Shown here piece by piece: positions 1 to 8,064 of a DNA stretch of 55,352 nucleotides. The position numbers and the translations under genes were made by a program. Numbering within the stretch: the stretch's first letter is position 1; each line of letters starts with the position of its first letter. The stretch comes from a bacterium (lineage in GTDB: Bacteria > Hydrothermota > UBA3073 > JACQXS01): contig JAUWHX010000055.1 of assembly GCA_030605695.1 (NCBI GenBank), forward strand, positions 1-55,352, in the 5' to 3' direction. Under the pieces are notes generated by a model. That model did not search any database and had not been told where the DNA came from. It saw nothing but the letters and a program-made list of their open reading frames with translations.

Positions 1-167
1 CGATAACACTTAAGTATTTTAATAATATGTCTTATCAAGAGATAGCAGATACCCTGCGAGTTCCTATTGGGACTGTGAGGTCCAGACTCGCAAGAGGGAG
101 AGAAGCATTAGAAAAGAAATTATCCAAAGGATCCGTATGGAAAAGTGAGGTGAGAAATGAAGTGTAA
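1..167 (+). CDS. RNA polymerase sigma factor, ECF type (C-terminal fragment)
   Basis: The reading frame is open from the window edge (first full codon at 3) to TAA at 165-167. The 54 visible residues form sigma-70 region 4: a helix-turn-helix with SYQEIADTLRVPIGTVRSRL, which recognises the -35 element, followed by a basic tail typical of ECF sigma factors. Regions 2 and 3 lie outside the window. The last 11 bases overlap the start of the next gene, an anti-sigma factor, so the two are translationally coupled. This is the usual arrangement of a sigma factor with its own inhibitor. The trigger of the pair cannot be told from the sequence. Confidence 0.9.
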   Translation, partial: ITLKYFNNMSYQEIADTLRVPIGTVRSRLARGREALEKKLSKGSVWKSEVRNEV

Positions 168-768
168 ATATATAAGAGAGTTAATTCAGGCATCTATTGA
201 TGATGAAATAACGGATGAGGAGAAAACACAGCTGGAAGCTCATCTAAAGGAGTGTGAAGCTTGCCAGAAAGCGTTTGACCTCGCCCAAAAGAGCAGAAAC
301 CTTCTTGTTACCAACATCGTTGAAGAGGAGCTTCCACCATATTTTAAAGCAAAGTTCTGGGATAGGGTTGAGAATGAAGCACATCCTGAAGGAATATTTA
401 TTCCTAAAAGACTAATTCCAAAGCTCGCTGGTGCAATGGTCTTGATTCTCAGTCTTGTTTTTATTTTTCGTAGCACAAGAGCTACGACTTCCGAGATATA
501 TATCGTTTCACCACAACCTCAGCATATAATATCAGGCGAAGACGCGACAATCAGTGCGGCATTTTATCCAAAGCCCAAAGAAGGGAGTATATCTTTAGTC
601 CTCAATGGCAAGCAAATTGCTCCTCTTGTAGAACTGACAGATGGCCACATAATGTATACTCCGGAAGAGCCACTCGAAGAAGGGTATTACAAAGTGAAGG
701 TGCAGATTAAAGACAAGGGCGGCAAGATTCAACAGGAAAAAGAGTGGCTATTTTATGTAGTTCCCTGA
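157..768 (+). CDS. Anti-sigma factor, zinc-finger (zf-HC2) type, single-pass membrane protein
   Basis: The 203-residue protein starts with an anti-sigma zinc-finger domain (about residues 1-45) containing the H-x3-C-x2-C motif in HLKECEACQ. This domain binds and holds the cognate sigma factor at the membrane. One hydrophobic segment (about 87-106, AGAMVLILSLVFIF) is followed by a roughly 95-residue extracytoplasmic domain rich in beta-strand, possibly Ig-like (TISAAFYPKP ... YYKVKVQIKD). Signals sensed outside the membrane would release the sigma factor encoded just upstream, whose last 11 bases this gene overlaps. The zinc finger and membrane segment are visible; the sensory role of the C-terminal domain is inferred. 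Confidence 0.88.
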   Translation: MKCKYIRELIQASIDDEITDEEKTQLEAHLKECEACQKAFDLAQKSRNLLVTNIVEEELPPYFKAKFWDRVENEAHPEGIFIPKRLIPKLAGAMVLILSLVFIFRSTRATTSEIYIVSPQPQHIISGEDATISAAFYPKPKEGSISLVLNGKQIAPLVELTDGHIMYTPEEPLEEGYYKVKVQIKDKGGKIQQEKEWLFYVVP

Positions 769-770
769 TA

Positions 771-967
771 TTTAACCGCGGATGTCGCAGATACCGCAGG
801 ATAAATCAATTTAAAATTATCAATTAACAATTAGCATTTCAAAATTGTTCATTGCTAATTGCTAATTTTGTATTTTGCATTGTTTCTTCTCTATCCGTGC
901 TATCCGCGTAATCTGCGGTCCCTCTTTAATCTTTTTCTTTGTGAGCTTTGTGCTCTTTGTGGTTAAA
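771..967. repeat. Composite inverted-repeat element with TTTAACC/GGTTAAA ends
   Basis: Ends are TTTAACC (771-777) and GGTTAAA (961-967). Inside the left end are three imperfect 9-mers (776-802: CCGCGGATG, TCGCAGATA, CCGCAGGAT). The inverted counterparts are 893-919 (ATCCGTGCT, ATCCGCGTA, ATCTGCGGT), with a further 9-mer triplet of TTTGTG type at 938-964. The middle (821-883) reads as nine imperfect 7-mers such as CAATTAA, CAATTAG and TAATTGC. The element fills the gap between two convergent genes. No protein is convincingly encoded here. Confidence 0.75.
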
Positions 968-975
968 ATATATCT

Positions 976-1629
976 CTATCTCACAGTAACCGTAGCTTGT
1001 GCAACCATACTAAATCTCCCTGTCCGCATCTTTTTGTCAAGCCACTGCGCCCGATATTCCAGTGCCTCGCCCAAATCAATATTATGTCTATAAGGACTAT
1101 TTGTATCATAGCCAAGCCATTCCCACTCTGCTCCTCCAACACGATACCAGAGCTTCACTCCAGCTATATTCTCCGGTTTAGCATTCTCGTGCTCATTACC
1201 CGGGTTCACTCCAAAATGAATCGTTACCTGTCCCGACCGTAAATCCAACTTCAAAAGTGGCGGGTCTATCTCCATCACATATTCTGGCGATATCGGAGTC
1301 GGCGTGGTATCTCGCACCGTGATGTCAAGAATCTCTCGCTGGGCATCCGTCAAATCTGGAAATGCCTGAAGCACTCCCACCAACAATCTCGCTATACTCT
1401 TCGCATTAACTCGCTTTTCATTCTTGGTTTCTGTGGCGCCCTTTGCCTCATTGTGTATCTTCTGATTTGCCGTATAAGCAGTCCTCCAATCCGCATAAGC
1501 CGCAACCAGCTTATCAATCAGCGCTTGCGGAACCCCAATCGCAGTCGCTATAGATGGAAGCTTCTTGCTGAGATTCCGAAGCCACCTATCAAACTCCGCA
1601 TCCGAAATCGGAATATAATCCTTTCCCAT
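976..1629 (-). CDS. Hypothetical protein with helical N-terminus and Fn3/Ig-like C-terminus
   Basis: I do not recognise a named family. The 217-residue product has no signal peptide or membrane segment. Residues 1-120 look alpha-helical, resembling a four-helix bundle (FDRWLRNLSKKL, ALIDKLVAAYADWRTAY, AKSIARLLVGVLQAF). Residues 125-217 look like a beta-sandwich of Fn3 type (LDLRSGQVTIHFGV, AGVKLWYRVGG, EYRAQWLDKK). A strong ribosome site (AAGGAGG, 1638-1644 on the plus strand as CCTCCTT) supports the start. A 21-bp tandem array lies immediately upstream. The function is unknown. Confidence 0.75.
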   Translation of the reverse strand: MGKDYIPISDAEFDRWLRNLSKKLPSIATAIGVPQALIDKLVAAYADWRTAYTANQKIHNEAKGATETKNEKRVNAKSIARLLVGVLQAFPDLTDAQREILDITVRDTTPTPISPEYVMEIDPPLLKLDLRSGQVTIHFGVNPGNEHENAKPENIAGVKLWYRVGGAEWEWLGYDTNSPYRHNIDLGEALEYRAQWLDKKMRTGRFSMVAQATVTVR

Positions 1630-1646
1630 CCTTACCTCCTTTAATC

Positions 1647-1856
1647 ATTAACGGACAGCAATTAATTATTAACGGAACTCCGTAATCTTTTAATTGCTAT
1701 CCATAATCAATTAACAGACATCCATAACTTGTCAAGGGAATTCCGTAAATTATTAAGGGAGAGCAATTACTCATTAACGGACAGCAATTAATTGTTAATA
1801 GACATCCGTAAGTAATTAACGGAAGGCAATGAGTTATTAACGGAACTGTGGCGAAG
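1647..1856. repeat. 21-bp tandem array A, ten imperfect units
   Basis: Ten consecutive units of exactly 21 bp begin at 1647, 1668, 1689, 1710, 1731, 1752, 1773, 1794, 1815 and 1836. Most start with ATTAACGGA. Units diverge by substitution, but the period never slips. Read on the minus strand, the unit spanning 1765-1785 (GCTGTCCGTTAATGA then GTAATT) matches a unit of the array at 21754-22060 at 15 of 21 positions. The array lies between two minus-strand genes, just upstream of the ribosome site of the 976-1629 gene. Stop codons interrupt all frames, so it is not coding. Confidence 0.95.
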
Positions 1857-1868
1857 GCAGGCAGAATT

Positions 1869-1884
1869 CACGATTTTAATCGTG
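1869..1884. other. Small palindrome
   Basis: CACGATT-TT-AATCGTG is a 7-bp perfect stem with a 2-base centre, between the end of the 21-bp array and the stop of the 1958-2587 gene. There is no T-run on the minus strand to make it a clear terminator. Confidence 0.5.
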
Positions 1885-1957
1885 TGTCAGGATTTTGCGA
1901 ACAACTCTATACTCTTAATCCTGTCTAAATCATTCATTCCTCTTTCTGAAGAACCAT

Positions 1958-2587
1958 TCATCTTCTAACCTGCTTATCTTTCTTTCCCCAGTGGTATCCC
2001 CAAACACCACCAACGATAGGTAAACCCGCAGTGATAAGTAGTGCTGGTTCCATACCGTAAGTTGTCTCGAGAGCTATCCACATAAGTCCAACACCTGCTG
2101 CAAGTCCCACTGCTGTCCCCAAGAAAGACTTCCAATACGAGCCTTTACATCCGAGCCAGTTGCCTGTGATTGCAACGCCTGCAGAAGTTCCAAAAAGAGT
2201 ACCAAGCGGGACTCCAATGAAAAGTGCAGTAAAACCCAAAGCCTCCCCAGATAAGTAAAGCAAACCGAAACCCCCGGCCATTCCTCCCACGGATCCTCCT
2301 ATATAACCACCCACTCCTTCCAGAATATAGTCTCGTTTAGTCGGCTGATAAAGAATTATGTTCTTTATAGTTCTCGTATCTAAATTCTCACCATAATTAA
2401 TTGAAACTACTTCACTTCTATCTATTGAGTAAAGAGACCTGTCATAAGTCTCAATATTTATAAAGCGTTCATCCGTAGTATCTTTGATTATTCCCCCTAA
2501 AATTCTACCATCTTTTAATTCAATAGTATCTGCCCAAATCATAGATGCAACACAAAGCAACAAAGCAATACACCACTTTTTCATCAC
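1958..2587 (-). CDS. Exported membrane protein with glycine-zipper-like segments
   Basis: The 209-residue product starts with a signal peptide (KKWCIALLLCVASMIWA-D). A small beta-rich domain follows (about 20-75: IELKDGRILGGIIKDTTDERF ends in Y-I-D), similar in pattern to short secreted domains that begin 'TIELKDGR'. The C-terminal two thirds carry three or four glycine-rich hydrophobic segments (GGYIGGSVGGMAGGFGLL, ALFIGVPLGTLFGTSAGVA, FLGTAVGLAAGVGLMWIAL, LITAGLPIVGGVWGYHWG), reminiscent of glycine zippers. An AAGGAGG ribosome site and a good promoter (2606-2633) precede it. The function is unknown. Confidence 0.8.
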   Translation of the reverse strand: MMKKWCIALLLCVASMIWADTIELKDGRILGGIIKDTTDERFINIETYDRSLYSIDRSEVVSINYGENLDTRTIKNIILYQPTKRDYILEGVGGYIGGSVGGMAGGFGLLYLSGEALGFTALFIGVPLGTLFGTSAGVAITGNWLGCKGSYWKSFLGTAVGLAAGVGLMWIALETTYGMEPALLITAGLPIVGGVWGYHWGKKDKQVRR

Positions 2588-2605
2588 TCACCTCCTTATC
2601 TCACA

Positions 2606-2633
2606 AAGATACAGCCGTTATCAAGAAAGTCAA
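2606..2633 (-). promoter_or_regulatory. Sigma-70-type promoter for the 1958-2587 gene
   Basis: On the minus strand, TTGACT (2628-2633), a 16-bp spacer and TATCTT (2606-2611) lie about 20 bases upstream of the start codon. The same TTGACW-N16-TATNNN pattern precedes several other genes in this window (11684-11711, 17358-17385, 45134-45161). Confidence 0.6.
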
Positions 2634-2663
2634 GGGAAAACGAGCCACATTTTTTTGAGTTTC

Positions 2664-2769
2664 TTGGAACTTTTTGAGCAGATTTTTTATCTAATGCAAT
2701 GAAAGGATGTGAGAAAGAATAAAGAAGTTTTACAAAAATAGTGACAATAATCGTCTCTTGTAGAGACGA
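2664..2769 (+). promoter_or_regulatory. Duplicated upstream region, copy 1 (promoter plus hairpin)
   Basis: The first 44 bases (2664-2707) are identical to 6219-6262, and similarity continues to the start codon of each following gene. A possible promoter is TTGGAA (2664-2669) with TTATCT 17 bases downstream. A hairpin, TCGTCTC-TTGTA-GAGACGA (2751-2769), sits just before the ribosome site. In the other copy the matching region has a start codon after a strong AGGAGG; here it is ATA, so the short leader frame is not preserved. Confidence 0.6.
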
Positions 2770-2784
2770 AAATGGAGGTGTAGA

Positions 2785-4173
2785 ATGAAGAATTTTATAG
2801 TTATCTCATTGATTATGATTGGTCTGCTGAGCGTCGAGACTCTTATGGCAGAGGATTGGGATTTTCCATTAACCGTAGAGACGCCGGATACATCATGGGA
2901 GGTCGTGGTCGGAGTGCGACCTTCGGCGAGCGCAGAGTATAACCTGCTTTTTGATATTCCTTACATTGGTACTCCTCTCGATGCCGCTGCATTCTTTGAG
3001 GTCTATTTCCCTCAATTGAACATGCCTATCTGGCTCACGACCGACCGCAAAAAAGGAGACGGTATCTATCTGCCATGGAAATTGAAAGTAGGAATTGGTG
3101 CTGGCTTGAGCAACAGGATAGTCAGGTGGAATTCAACTAACCTTCCTGCCGGGAACTGGACTATGACCACCAATCTTGGGGATACTGCGTTTAACATGGC
3201 AGAGGTTGACTCATTCACTTTCTCATTCCTTAACACAGTCAAAATCGTTCGTGCCTTCCGTCCAATCATCGACCCTACAGGACCGGTGATTGCTGCCTCT
3301 ACTCCTGCTGATGGCGATACAGGAGTCCCAATCAATACAAGTATCCGAATTACGTTGATAGATGAAGAATCGTGGGTGGATGATACCACCATCACCGTGA
3401 CTGTGGCAGGGAATCCTGTTATCTCAACTGCGTATTTAGCGGAAAAGGGATATATGTTGTGGGTCGAGATGCTTTTTGACTTACCACCTGACTCAAACAT
3501 AGTAGTAGAAGTACGCTCAAAGAATGTTGCTGATACACCAGTAGAGTCGATTCAAACTTTCTCCTTTCGCACTTCTAATGAGACTGCTATCTATTCCCTT
3601 TCAGGTACTATTACCTGCGCCGATAGTGGAAGCCCGGAAGGTGCAATGGTCAATATTTTTGAGAACGATACCTTAGGCGATACCTTAGTGGCTTCGGACA
3701 CAGTGGATAGCTCCGGGGAGTATTATCTCTTCCCCTTGAACTCAGGAGTACACACCATCAAGGTGAATCTATCCGGATACAAAGAAGTCTCCCTCCCTGC
3801 CCTTATCATTCTTGAGGACCAAAAGCGCGATTTCACCTTACAACCAGAGGTAGGGATTCAGGAACCTCTCAAGTCTGAAAAACTATCTACTTCTATAATT
3901 ACCTGTCCCAATCCTTTCAGTTCCTCAACGAGTATCAGGTATTCAGTTGCAAGGGTGGGAAATATTGAACTCAAAATTCACAACATTGCGGGACAGTTGG
4001 TGAAAACATTAGTAAATGAAAAACAGAACCCAGGAAGTTATTCAACTATCTGGGATGGAAGAGATAACAACGGTAAAATTTTACCATCAGGAATTTATTT
4101 TTATAAGTTGAAAATAGGTGATAAGTTTTCGCAATCCGCCTCAGGCGGAAAGAAACTGCTACTTTTGAGGTAG
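2785..4173 (+). CDS. Secreted T9SS cargo protein with Ig-like and carboxypeptidase-regulatory-like domains
   Basis: The 462-residue protein has a signal peptide (FIVISLIMIGLLSVETLMA-E). An unassigned N-terminal region (about 23-165) is followed by a Big_5-type Ig-like domain (about 170-265, STPADGDTGVPINTSIRI), a carboxypeptidase-regulatory-like sandwich (about 270-350, YSLSGTITCADSGSPEGAMV) and a T9SS sorting domain (about 370-462: CPNPFSSSTSI, IHNIAGQLVKTL, WDGRDNNGKILPSGIYFYKL). It should be exported and attached to, or released from, the cell surface. It is followed after nine bases by a second cargo gene. Near the C-terminus a small palindrome (4135-4149) appears to have been inserted in frame. 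The role of the N-terminal region is unknown. Confidence 0.85.
   Translation: MKNFIVISLIMIGLLSVETLMAEDWDFPLTVETPDTSWEVVVGVRPSASAEYNLLFDIPYIGTPLDAAAFFEVYFPQLNMPIWLTTDRKKGDGIYLPWKLKVGIGAGLSNRIVRWNSTNLPAGNWTMTTNLGDTAFNMAEVDSFTFSFLNTVKIVRAFRPIIDPTGPVIAASTPADGDTGVPINTSIRITLIDEESWVDDTTITVTVAGNPVISTAYLAEKGYMLWVEMLFDLPPDSNIVVEVRSKNVADTPVESIQTFSFRTSNETAIYSLSGTITCADSGSPEGAMVNIFENDTLGDTLVASDTVDSSGEYYLFPLNSGVHTIKVNLSGYKEVSLPALIILEDQKRDFTLQPEVGIQEPLKSEKLSTSIITCPNPFSSSTSIRYSVARVGNIELKIHNIAGQLVKTLVNEKQNPGSYSTIWDGRDNNGKILPSGIYFYKLKIGDKFSQSASGGKKLLLLR
4135..4149. repeat. In-frame palindromic insert in a T9SS sorting domain
   Basis: TCCGCC-TCA-GGCGGA is a perfect 6-bp inverted repeat inside the end of the preceding cargo gene. 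It contributes residues SASGG between KFSQ and KKLLLLR. The neighbouring paralogue (4183-6186) reads KFSQTKKLLILR at the same place without it. Confidence 0.6.
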
Positions 4174-4182
4174 CGGGAGGAG

Positions 4183-6186
4183 ATGGAGAAAATGGAAAGA
4201 ATTAGAGCGTTTATGATTCTGATTATAGGGGTTTTATTGGTAAATATGGCAGAGGCAATTCATGCTCAAGATTATACAGATTCTGCTTTTGATTTCCATC
4301 CCAGAAATGAAGGAACAGCCAGTGATAGTACTTTGTCTTTTTGGACCATCCATTGCGAGTATCCAGGTGGAACACCTGAGCATCCATCCCTTGTTGGTAC
4401 TGGACACTGGGAAGGATTGGTAGACAAAATAAACTATGCTGATAGCAATGGAGTCAAGTTAAGCCTGGCAATGACTGGCCGCTGGGCTGACGCAATTATG
4501 AATGATGGGCACCAGAGCACTATTTTGAGTTGGATAAATAATGGACATATAGTAGGAACCCATACCGACCCAGAGCGTAAAGAAGGGAGCAGATGGATTG
4601 TTTATAATTGGGGTACTATTCCAGAAGATAAAATGCAACAGGCTATAGATGATGCTATTACAGCAGTAAATAATGTGGTAGGAGTTAATAACAATAAGCA
4701 TACAGATAACCCGGCTGTGTTCTGGTCTGCATTTGGTGGAAAAGGTTATTTCCATAAGCAAATGACTCATCTTTTGATAGGGAACTTTGGACATAATTAT
4801 CCCTGCCGGATATTCCTGTCTGATGGACGAGAAATTACGCTTGTTGCCTATTGTGGAGTAATTCAAAGGAATACTCAGAATTGGGGTGTCAAGAGAATTT
4901 CTCCTGAGGATATGATTATTGAATACAACGAGGGAGGAGAAGCTTACGGTCCAGTACATTTCCCTGGTGGTTTGACGAACAATTCACATATTGAATGGAT
5001 GGAATGGCTAAATAACAATAATAAGCCACGTGTAAGAGCTACGACTATTTCTGCTCCTTATTCCGGGGGATGTAGTTTAGACAGATTTGTAAGAATGTGG
5101 ACAGAATATGAAGAAACGCCCGATGTTTCTCTTGCTACTACAATAATAATTAAAAATTCATCAAATACCGACTTGACTAATATTAAAATTACCCATTACA
5201 TGCCACTCACGTATTGTAACTTCCAACCTGGCAGCGATTCACCTCCAGTAACCTATTATGCCACCATTCTTCGCCGTCACCTTATTTGGGATAATCAAAC
5301 TATTCCTAAGAAGAGTACCGTTACTTATGTCTACACTGGGAATCGTACGGATATTCCAGGAACTCACCGAATAGAGAACCGAGCGGATACTTACTTAGAC
5401 GACCTTTCAGCGATACCATTAATAGCACGTCGTTTTGCGATGTTCGATCTTGGTGATTGGGATTTTCTGCCATTTGAATCAGTAGCTTTCACCCCACCAA
5501 ATACGCCAACAAATCCTTTATGTGAAAGTCAGACTAATCCGACTGATGTAGTTAACCCTACACCAGAATTTTCATGGACCTATAGTGACCCTGATGTAAT
5601 GGATACCCAACAAACCTATCGGATACTGGTAGCATCAAGTTTATCTGACCTCAATGCCAACAATGGTGATATGTGGGACAGTGATAAAGCAGAAAGTACT
5701 GACAGTATCGTTACTTATGCCGGCTCAGCATTAGCTGATTATATCATTTACTACTGGAAGGTAATGACTATGGATCCCATTGGCTACTGGAGTCCTTATT
5801 GTTCTGCACAGAGTTTTATGACAGATTCGCTATTTCCTTCGGTTGAAGAAAATGGATTTATTGCTCCTAAAAGCTTTTATTTATCCCAGAACTATCCGAA
5901 TCCATTCACTCAGAAAACCGTTATAGCGTTTAGAGTTCAGGGTTTAGAGTTAAAAGACAAAAAACTCTTAACTCTCAAAATTTATGATTTGGCGGGCCGG
6001 ATGGTTAAGACCCTTTTTAACTCTGAACTCTCTACTCTTAACTCTTCCGAAGGATTCCGTGAACAACTTTCTGTGTCTTGGGATGGCAGAAATGATTTGG
6101 GTAAAAGTGTGTCATCAGGAATTTATTTTTATAAATTAAAAGTAGGGAAATTCTCCCAAACCAAGAAACTGCTAATTTTGAGATAG
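4183..6186 (+). CDS. Secreted T9SS cargo protein, possible polysaccharide-deacetylase-like catalytic region
   Basis: The 667-residue product has a signal peptide (MILIIGVLLVNMAEAIHA-Q). Its N-terminal 280 residues contain patterns seen in NodB-like deacetylase barrels (FWTIHCEYPGG, NGHIVGTHTDP, FPGG), but I cannot confirm a metal triad, so this is tentative. Then come a DUF11-like beta domain (about 305-400, TTIIIKNSSNTDLTNIKI), an Fn3-like region (about 455-545, PEFSWTYSDPDVMDTQQTYRI) and a T9SS sorting domain (about 570-667, YPNPFTQKTVIAF, WDGRNDLGKSVSSGIYFYKL). The sorting domain contains two 7-mer tracts (5928-5976, 6017-6051) and a segment, SEGFREQ, absent from its paralogue at 37771-39825. 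It forms an operon with the gene upstream. Confidence 0.8.
   Translation: MEKMERIRAFMILIIGVLLVNMAEAIHAQDYTDSAFDFHPRNEGTASDSTLSFWTIHCEYPGGTPEHPSLVGTGHWEGLVDKINYADSNGVKLSLAMTGRWADAIMNDGHQSTILSWINNGHIVGTHTDPERKEGSRWIVYNWGTIPEDKMQQAIDDAITAVNNVVGVNNNKHTDNPAVFWSAFGGKGYFHKQMTHLLIGNFGHNYPCRIFLSDGREITLVAYCGVIQRNTQNWGVKRISPEDMIIEYNEGGEAYGPVHFPGGLTNNSHIEWMEWLNNNNKPRVRATTISAPYSGGCSLDRFVRMWTEYEETPDVSLATTIIIKNSSNTDLTNIKITHYMPLTYCNFQPGSDSPPVTYYATILRRHLIWDNQTIPKKSTVTYVYTGNRTDIPGTHRIENRADTYLDDLSAIPLIARRFAMFDLGDWDFLPFESVAFTPPNTPTNPLCESQTNPTDVVNPTPEFSWTYSDPDVMDTQQTYRILVASSLSDLNANNGDMWDSDKAESTDSIVTYAGSALADYIIYYWKVMTMDPIGYWSPYCSAQSFMTDSLFPSVEENGFIAPKSFYLSQNYPNPFTQKTVIAFRVQGLELKDKKLLTLKIYDLAGRMVKTLFNSELSTLNSSEGFREQLSVSWDGRNDLGKSVSSGIYFYKLKVGKFSQTKKLLILR
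5928..5976 (+). repeat. 7-mer tract inside a T9SS sorting domain
   Basis: Seven imperfect 7-mers: GTTTAGA, GTTCAGG, GTTTAGA, GTTAAAA, GACAAAA, AACTCTT, AACTCTC. They encode the first strands after YPNPF (FRVQGLELKDKKLLTLK). Confidence 0.7.
6017..6051 (+). repeat. Five-7-mer (35-bp) tract inside a T9SS sorting domain
   Basis: TTAACTC, TGAACTC, TCTACTC, TTAACTC, TTCCGAA. This encodes FNSELSTLNSSE, the segment before the conserved WDG. The 37771-39825 gene has a 7-mer tract at the same structural position (37897-37931). Confidence 0.7.
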
Positions 6187-6218
6187 AGAGTGATAATTAT
6201 TGTGAAAAATATAAATTG

Positions 6219-6342
6219 TTGGAACTTTTTGAGCAGATTTTTTATCTAATGCAATGAAAGGAGGTGAAAAAGAATGAAGAAGTTTTACAAACCGAATAAT
6301 GATGTTAGCTGTCTCTTATGGAGACGAAAAGGAAGGTGTAAA
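6219..6342 (+). promoter_or_regulatory. Duplicated upstream region, copy 2, with possible 23-codon leader frame
   Basis: 6219-6262 is identical to 2664-2707. Here a strong AGGAGG precedes an ATG at 6274 whose frame runs straight into the next gene (MKKFYKPNNDVSCLLWRRKG...). That would put 23 charged residues before a clean signal peptide, so I take 6343 as the real start and read 6274-6342 as leader. A hairpin, GTCTC-TTATG-GAGAC (6311-6325), matches the hairpin of copy 1. Confidence 0.55.
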
Positions 6343-8037
6343 ATGAAGAGATTTTTAGCAATTGCGGCTCTTGTTATTCCATTCGCATTGGCAGGGCAAA
6401 CAGAAGATTCAGGAGATAAGCCAAATCGCCAGATTAGAGTAAAGGTATTACCGAATCCTGCTTTAGTTGCTCCGGGAGGTTCAATCCACTTCGAAGCAAA
6501 GGTTGTTGATTCATTGGGCAATTCATTAGATGCCAAGATAGAGTGGAAGGTTGCTCCTGAGAAATTAGGCAAGATTGGACCTAATGGACTTTTCCTTGCT
6601 GCCAATCACGAAGGCAAAGGGATAGTTAGAGCAATAGTGAAAACCAATGCAGGACAAGCAGTTGGGCATGCTCTCGTTAGAGTAAAACGAGAAGGACAGC
6701 ATCAAGGAATGTTGGTGAAGGTAATGCCCAAACGGATTTTTGTAAAGGTAGGAGAAGACAGACAATTCAAGGTAAAGGTATTTGGTCCCACTGGAGAGCC
6801 AATTGAGGATGCAAAGCTTGTATTTAAGGTTGCTCCCAAAGATATGGGAAGTATTACGCAGGACGGATTATTTACTGCAGGCAAAGAGCGAGGAAAGTGC
6901 AGAATTATAGTTCTTGCAAAGAGTGGAGACCTTGAAGGTGTTGGAACTGCACTTGCAATCATTGGAGACCCTGATAGGCATCTTCCTGTGAAAATACGGC
7001 CAAAACATACGGCTCTTAAACCCGGTGGAACTCAGAAATTTGACTATGAAATCCTGGGACCATCTGACCAAACTGACCAAAATGCTGAGCCCAAGGTAAA
7101 ATGGAAGGTTATACCAAAGGAGTTTGGGACTATAACTTCAGATGGTGCCTTCACTGCCGGCAACAAGAAAGGCAAAGGTTTTGTTGTAGTTATCGTGAAA
7201 GTAGGCGATAAAGTCGGGATAGACCGTGCAGTTGTTATTGTAGGGAAACCAAGACGGATACGGGTAAAAATCTATCCAAGAATAGCGATTGTTGAGCCAA
7301 GTAGGTCGTTTAAGTTTCACGCTCTGACATTTGATGAACAGGGTAATCCTGTGCAGTTACCTTTGAAGTGGTTAGTAAAGCCCAAAGAGGCAGGTACTAT
7401 CACGCCAGAAGGACTTTTCACTGCTGGAGGCAAACCTTGCAAGTGTGAAGTAATTGCACTTGTGCCACCTAAGTTTGGTATTGGCAAAGCTATTGCCAAA
7501 GTAATCGTCCAAGAGAAGTTTGCAGTCAAGATTATGCCCAAACAAGCACTTATTGAGCCGAAGAAATCACAGAAGTTCAATGCTCAAGTATTTGACCACC
7601 AAGGTAATCCTGTCAATATGCCAATAAAATGGTTAGTTAGGCCTATGGAAGCAGGCACTATCACACCAGATGGGCTTTTCACGGCTGGAGATAAACCCTG
7701 CAAATGTGGAGTTATTGCATTTATACCTCCTCATCTTGGACTTGGCAGAGATATCGCTGGTGTAGTTATTCAGAGGAAACTTACGGTTAAGATTAAGCCG
7801 AAGCAAGCAGATGTTCCAGTAGGAAAGACTCATCTATTTTCTGCACAAGCATTCGATGAAAATGGAGCGGTGAATGTTACATTCAGATGGAGAGTTATGC
7901 CACCCAGAGCAGGCAAGATTAATCAAGACGGATTATTTAAAGCCGGCGATAAACCTTGTTTGTGCAAAGTGATTGTAGTAGTGGACCCTCGTGTTGGGCT
8001 TGGCAGAGATGTTGCGGGAGTGAAGATTACAAGGTAA
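6343..8037 (+). CDS. Exported protein of six bacterial Ig-like (Big_2-type) repeats
   Basis: From the ATG at 6343 the product is 564 residues with a signal peptide (MKRFLAIAALVIPFALA-G). It consists of six repeats of about 85-95 residues with the pattern 'VKVxPxxAxVxPGxxxxFxAxVxDxxGNPVxxxxKWxVxPxxxGTIxxDGLFTAGxKxCKCxVIA', which is typical of Big_2/invasin-type Ig domains. There is no T9SS sorting domain; it ends in VAGVKITR after the last repeat. The conserved Cys pairs (KPCKCxV) in repeats 4-6 could form disulfides. Likely an extracytoplasmic structural or adhesive protein. The frame is open further upstream to 6274, but the signal peptide and shared upstream region favour 6343. Confidence 0.82.
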   Translation: MKRFLAIAALVIPFALAGQTEDSGDKPNRQIRVKVLPNPALVAPGGSIHFEAKVVDSLGNSLDAKIEWKVAPEKLGKIGPNGLFLAANHEGKGIVRAIVKTNAGQAVGHALVRVKREGQHQGMLVKVMPKRIFVKVGEDRQFKVKVFGPTGEPIEDAKLVFKVAPKDMGSITQDGLFTAGKERGKCRIIVLAKSGDLEGVGTALAIIGDPDRHLPVKIRPKHTALKPGGTQKFDYEILGPSDQTDQNAEPKVKWKVIPKEFGTITSDGAFTAGNKKGKGFVVVIVKVGDKVGIDRAVVIVGKPRRIRVKIYPRIAIVEPSRSFKFHALTFDEQGNPVQLPLKWLVKPKEAGTITPEGLFTAGGKPCKCEVIALVPPKFGIGKAIAKVIVQEKFAVKIMPKQALIEPKKSQKFNAQVFDHQGNPVNMPIKWLVRPMEAGTITPDGLFTAGDKPCKCGVIAFIPPHLGLGRDIAGVVIQRKLTVKIKPKQADVPVGKTHLFSAQAFDENGAVNVTFRWRVMPPRAGKINQDGLFKAGDKPCLCKVIVVVDPRVGLGRDVAGVKITR

Positions 8038-8064
8038 CTCATAGTAGAGTTTATACCTTGCATC

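Noticed and set aside
875..1093. Small hydrophobic plus-strand protein
   Set aside because: Encoded by the 9-mer repeat words of the 771-967 element and the antisense of the following gene.
6274..6342. N-terminal extension of the Ig-repeat protein
   Set aside because: It would bury the signal peptide behind 23 charged residues; the duplicated upstream region supports a start at 6343.
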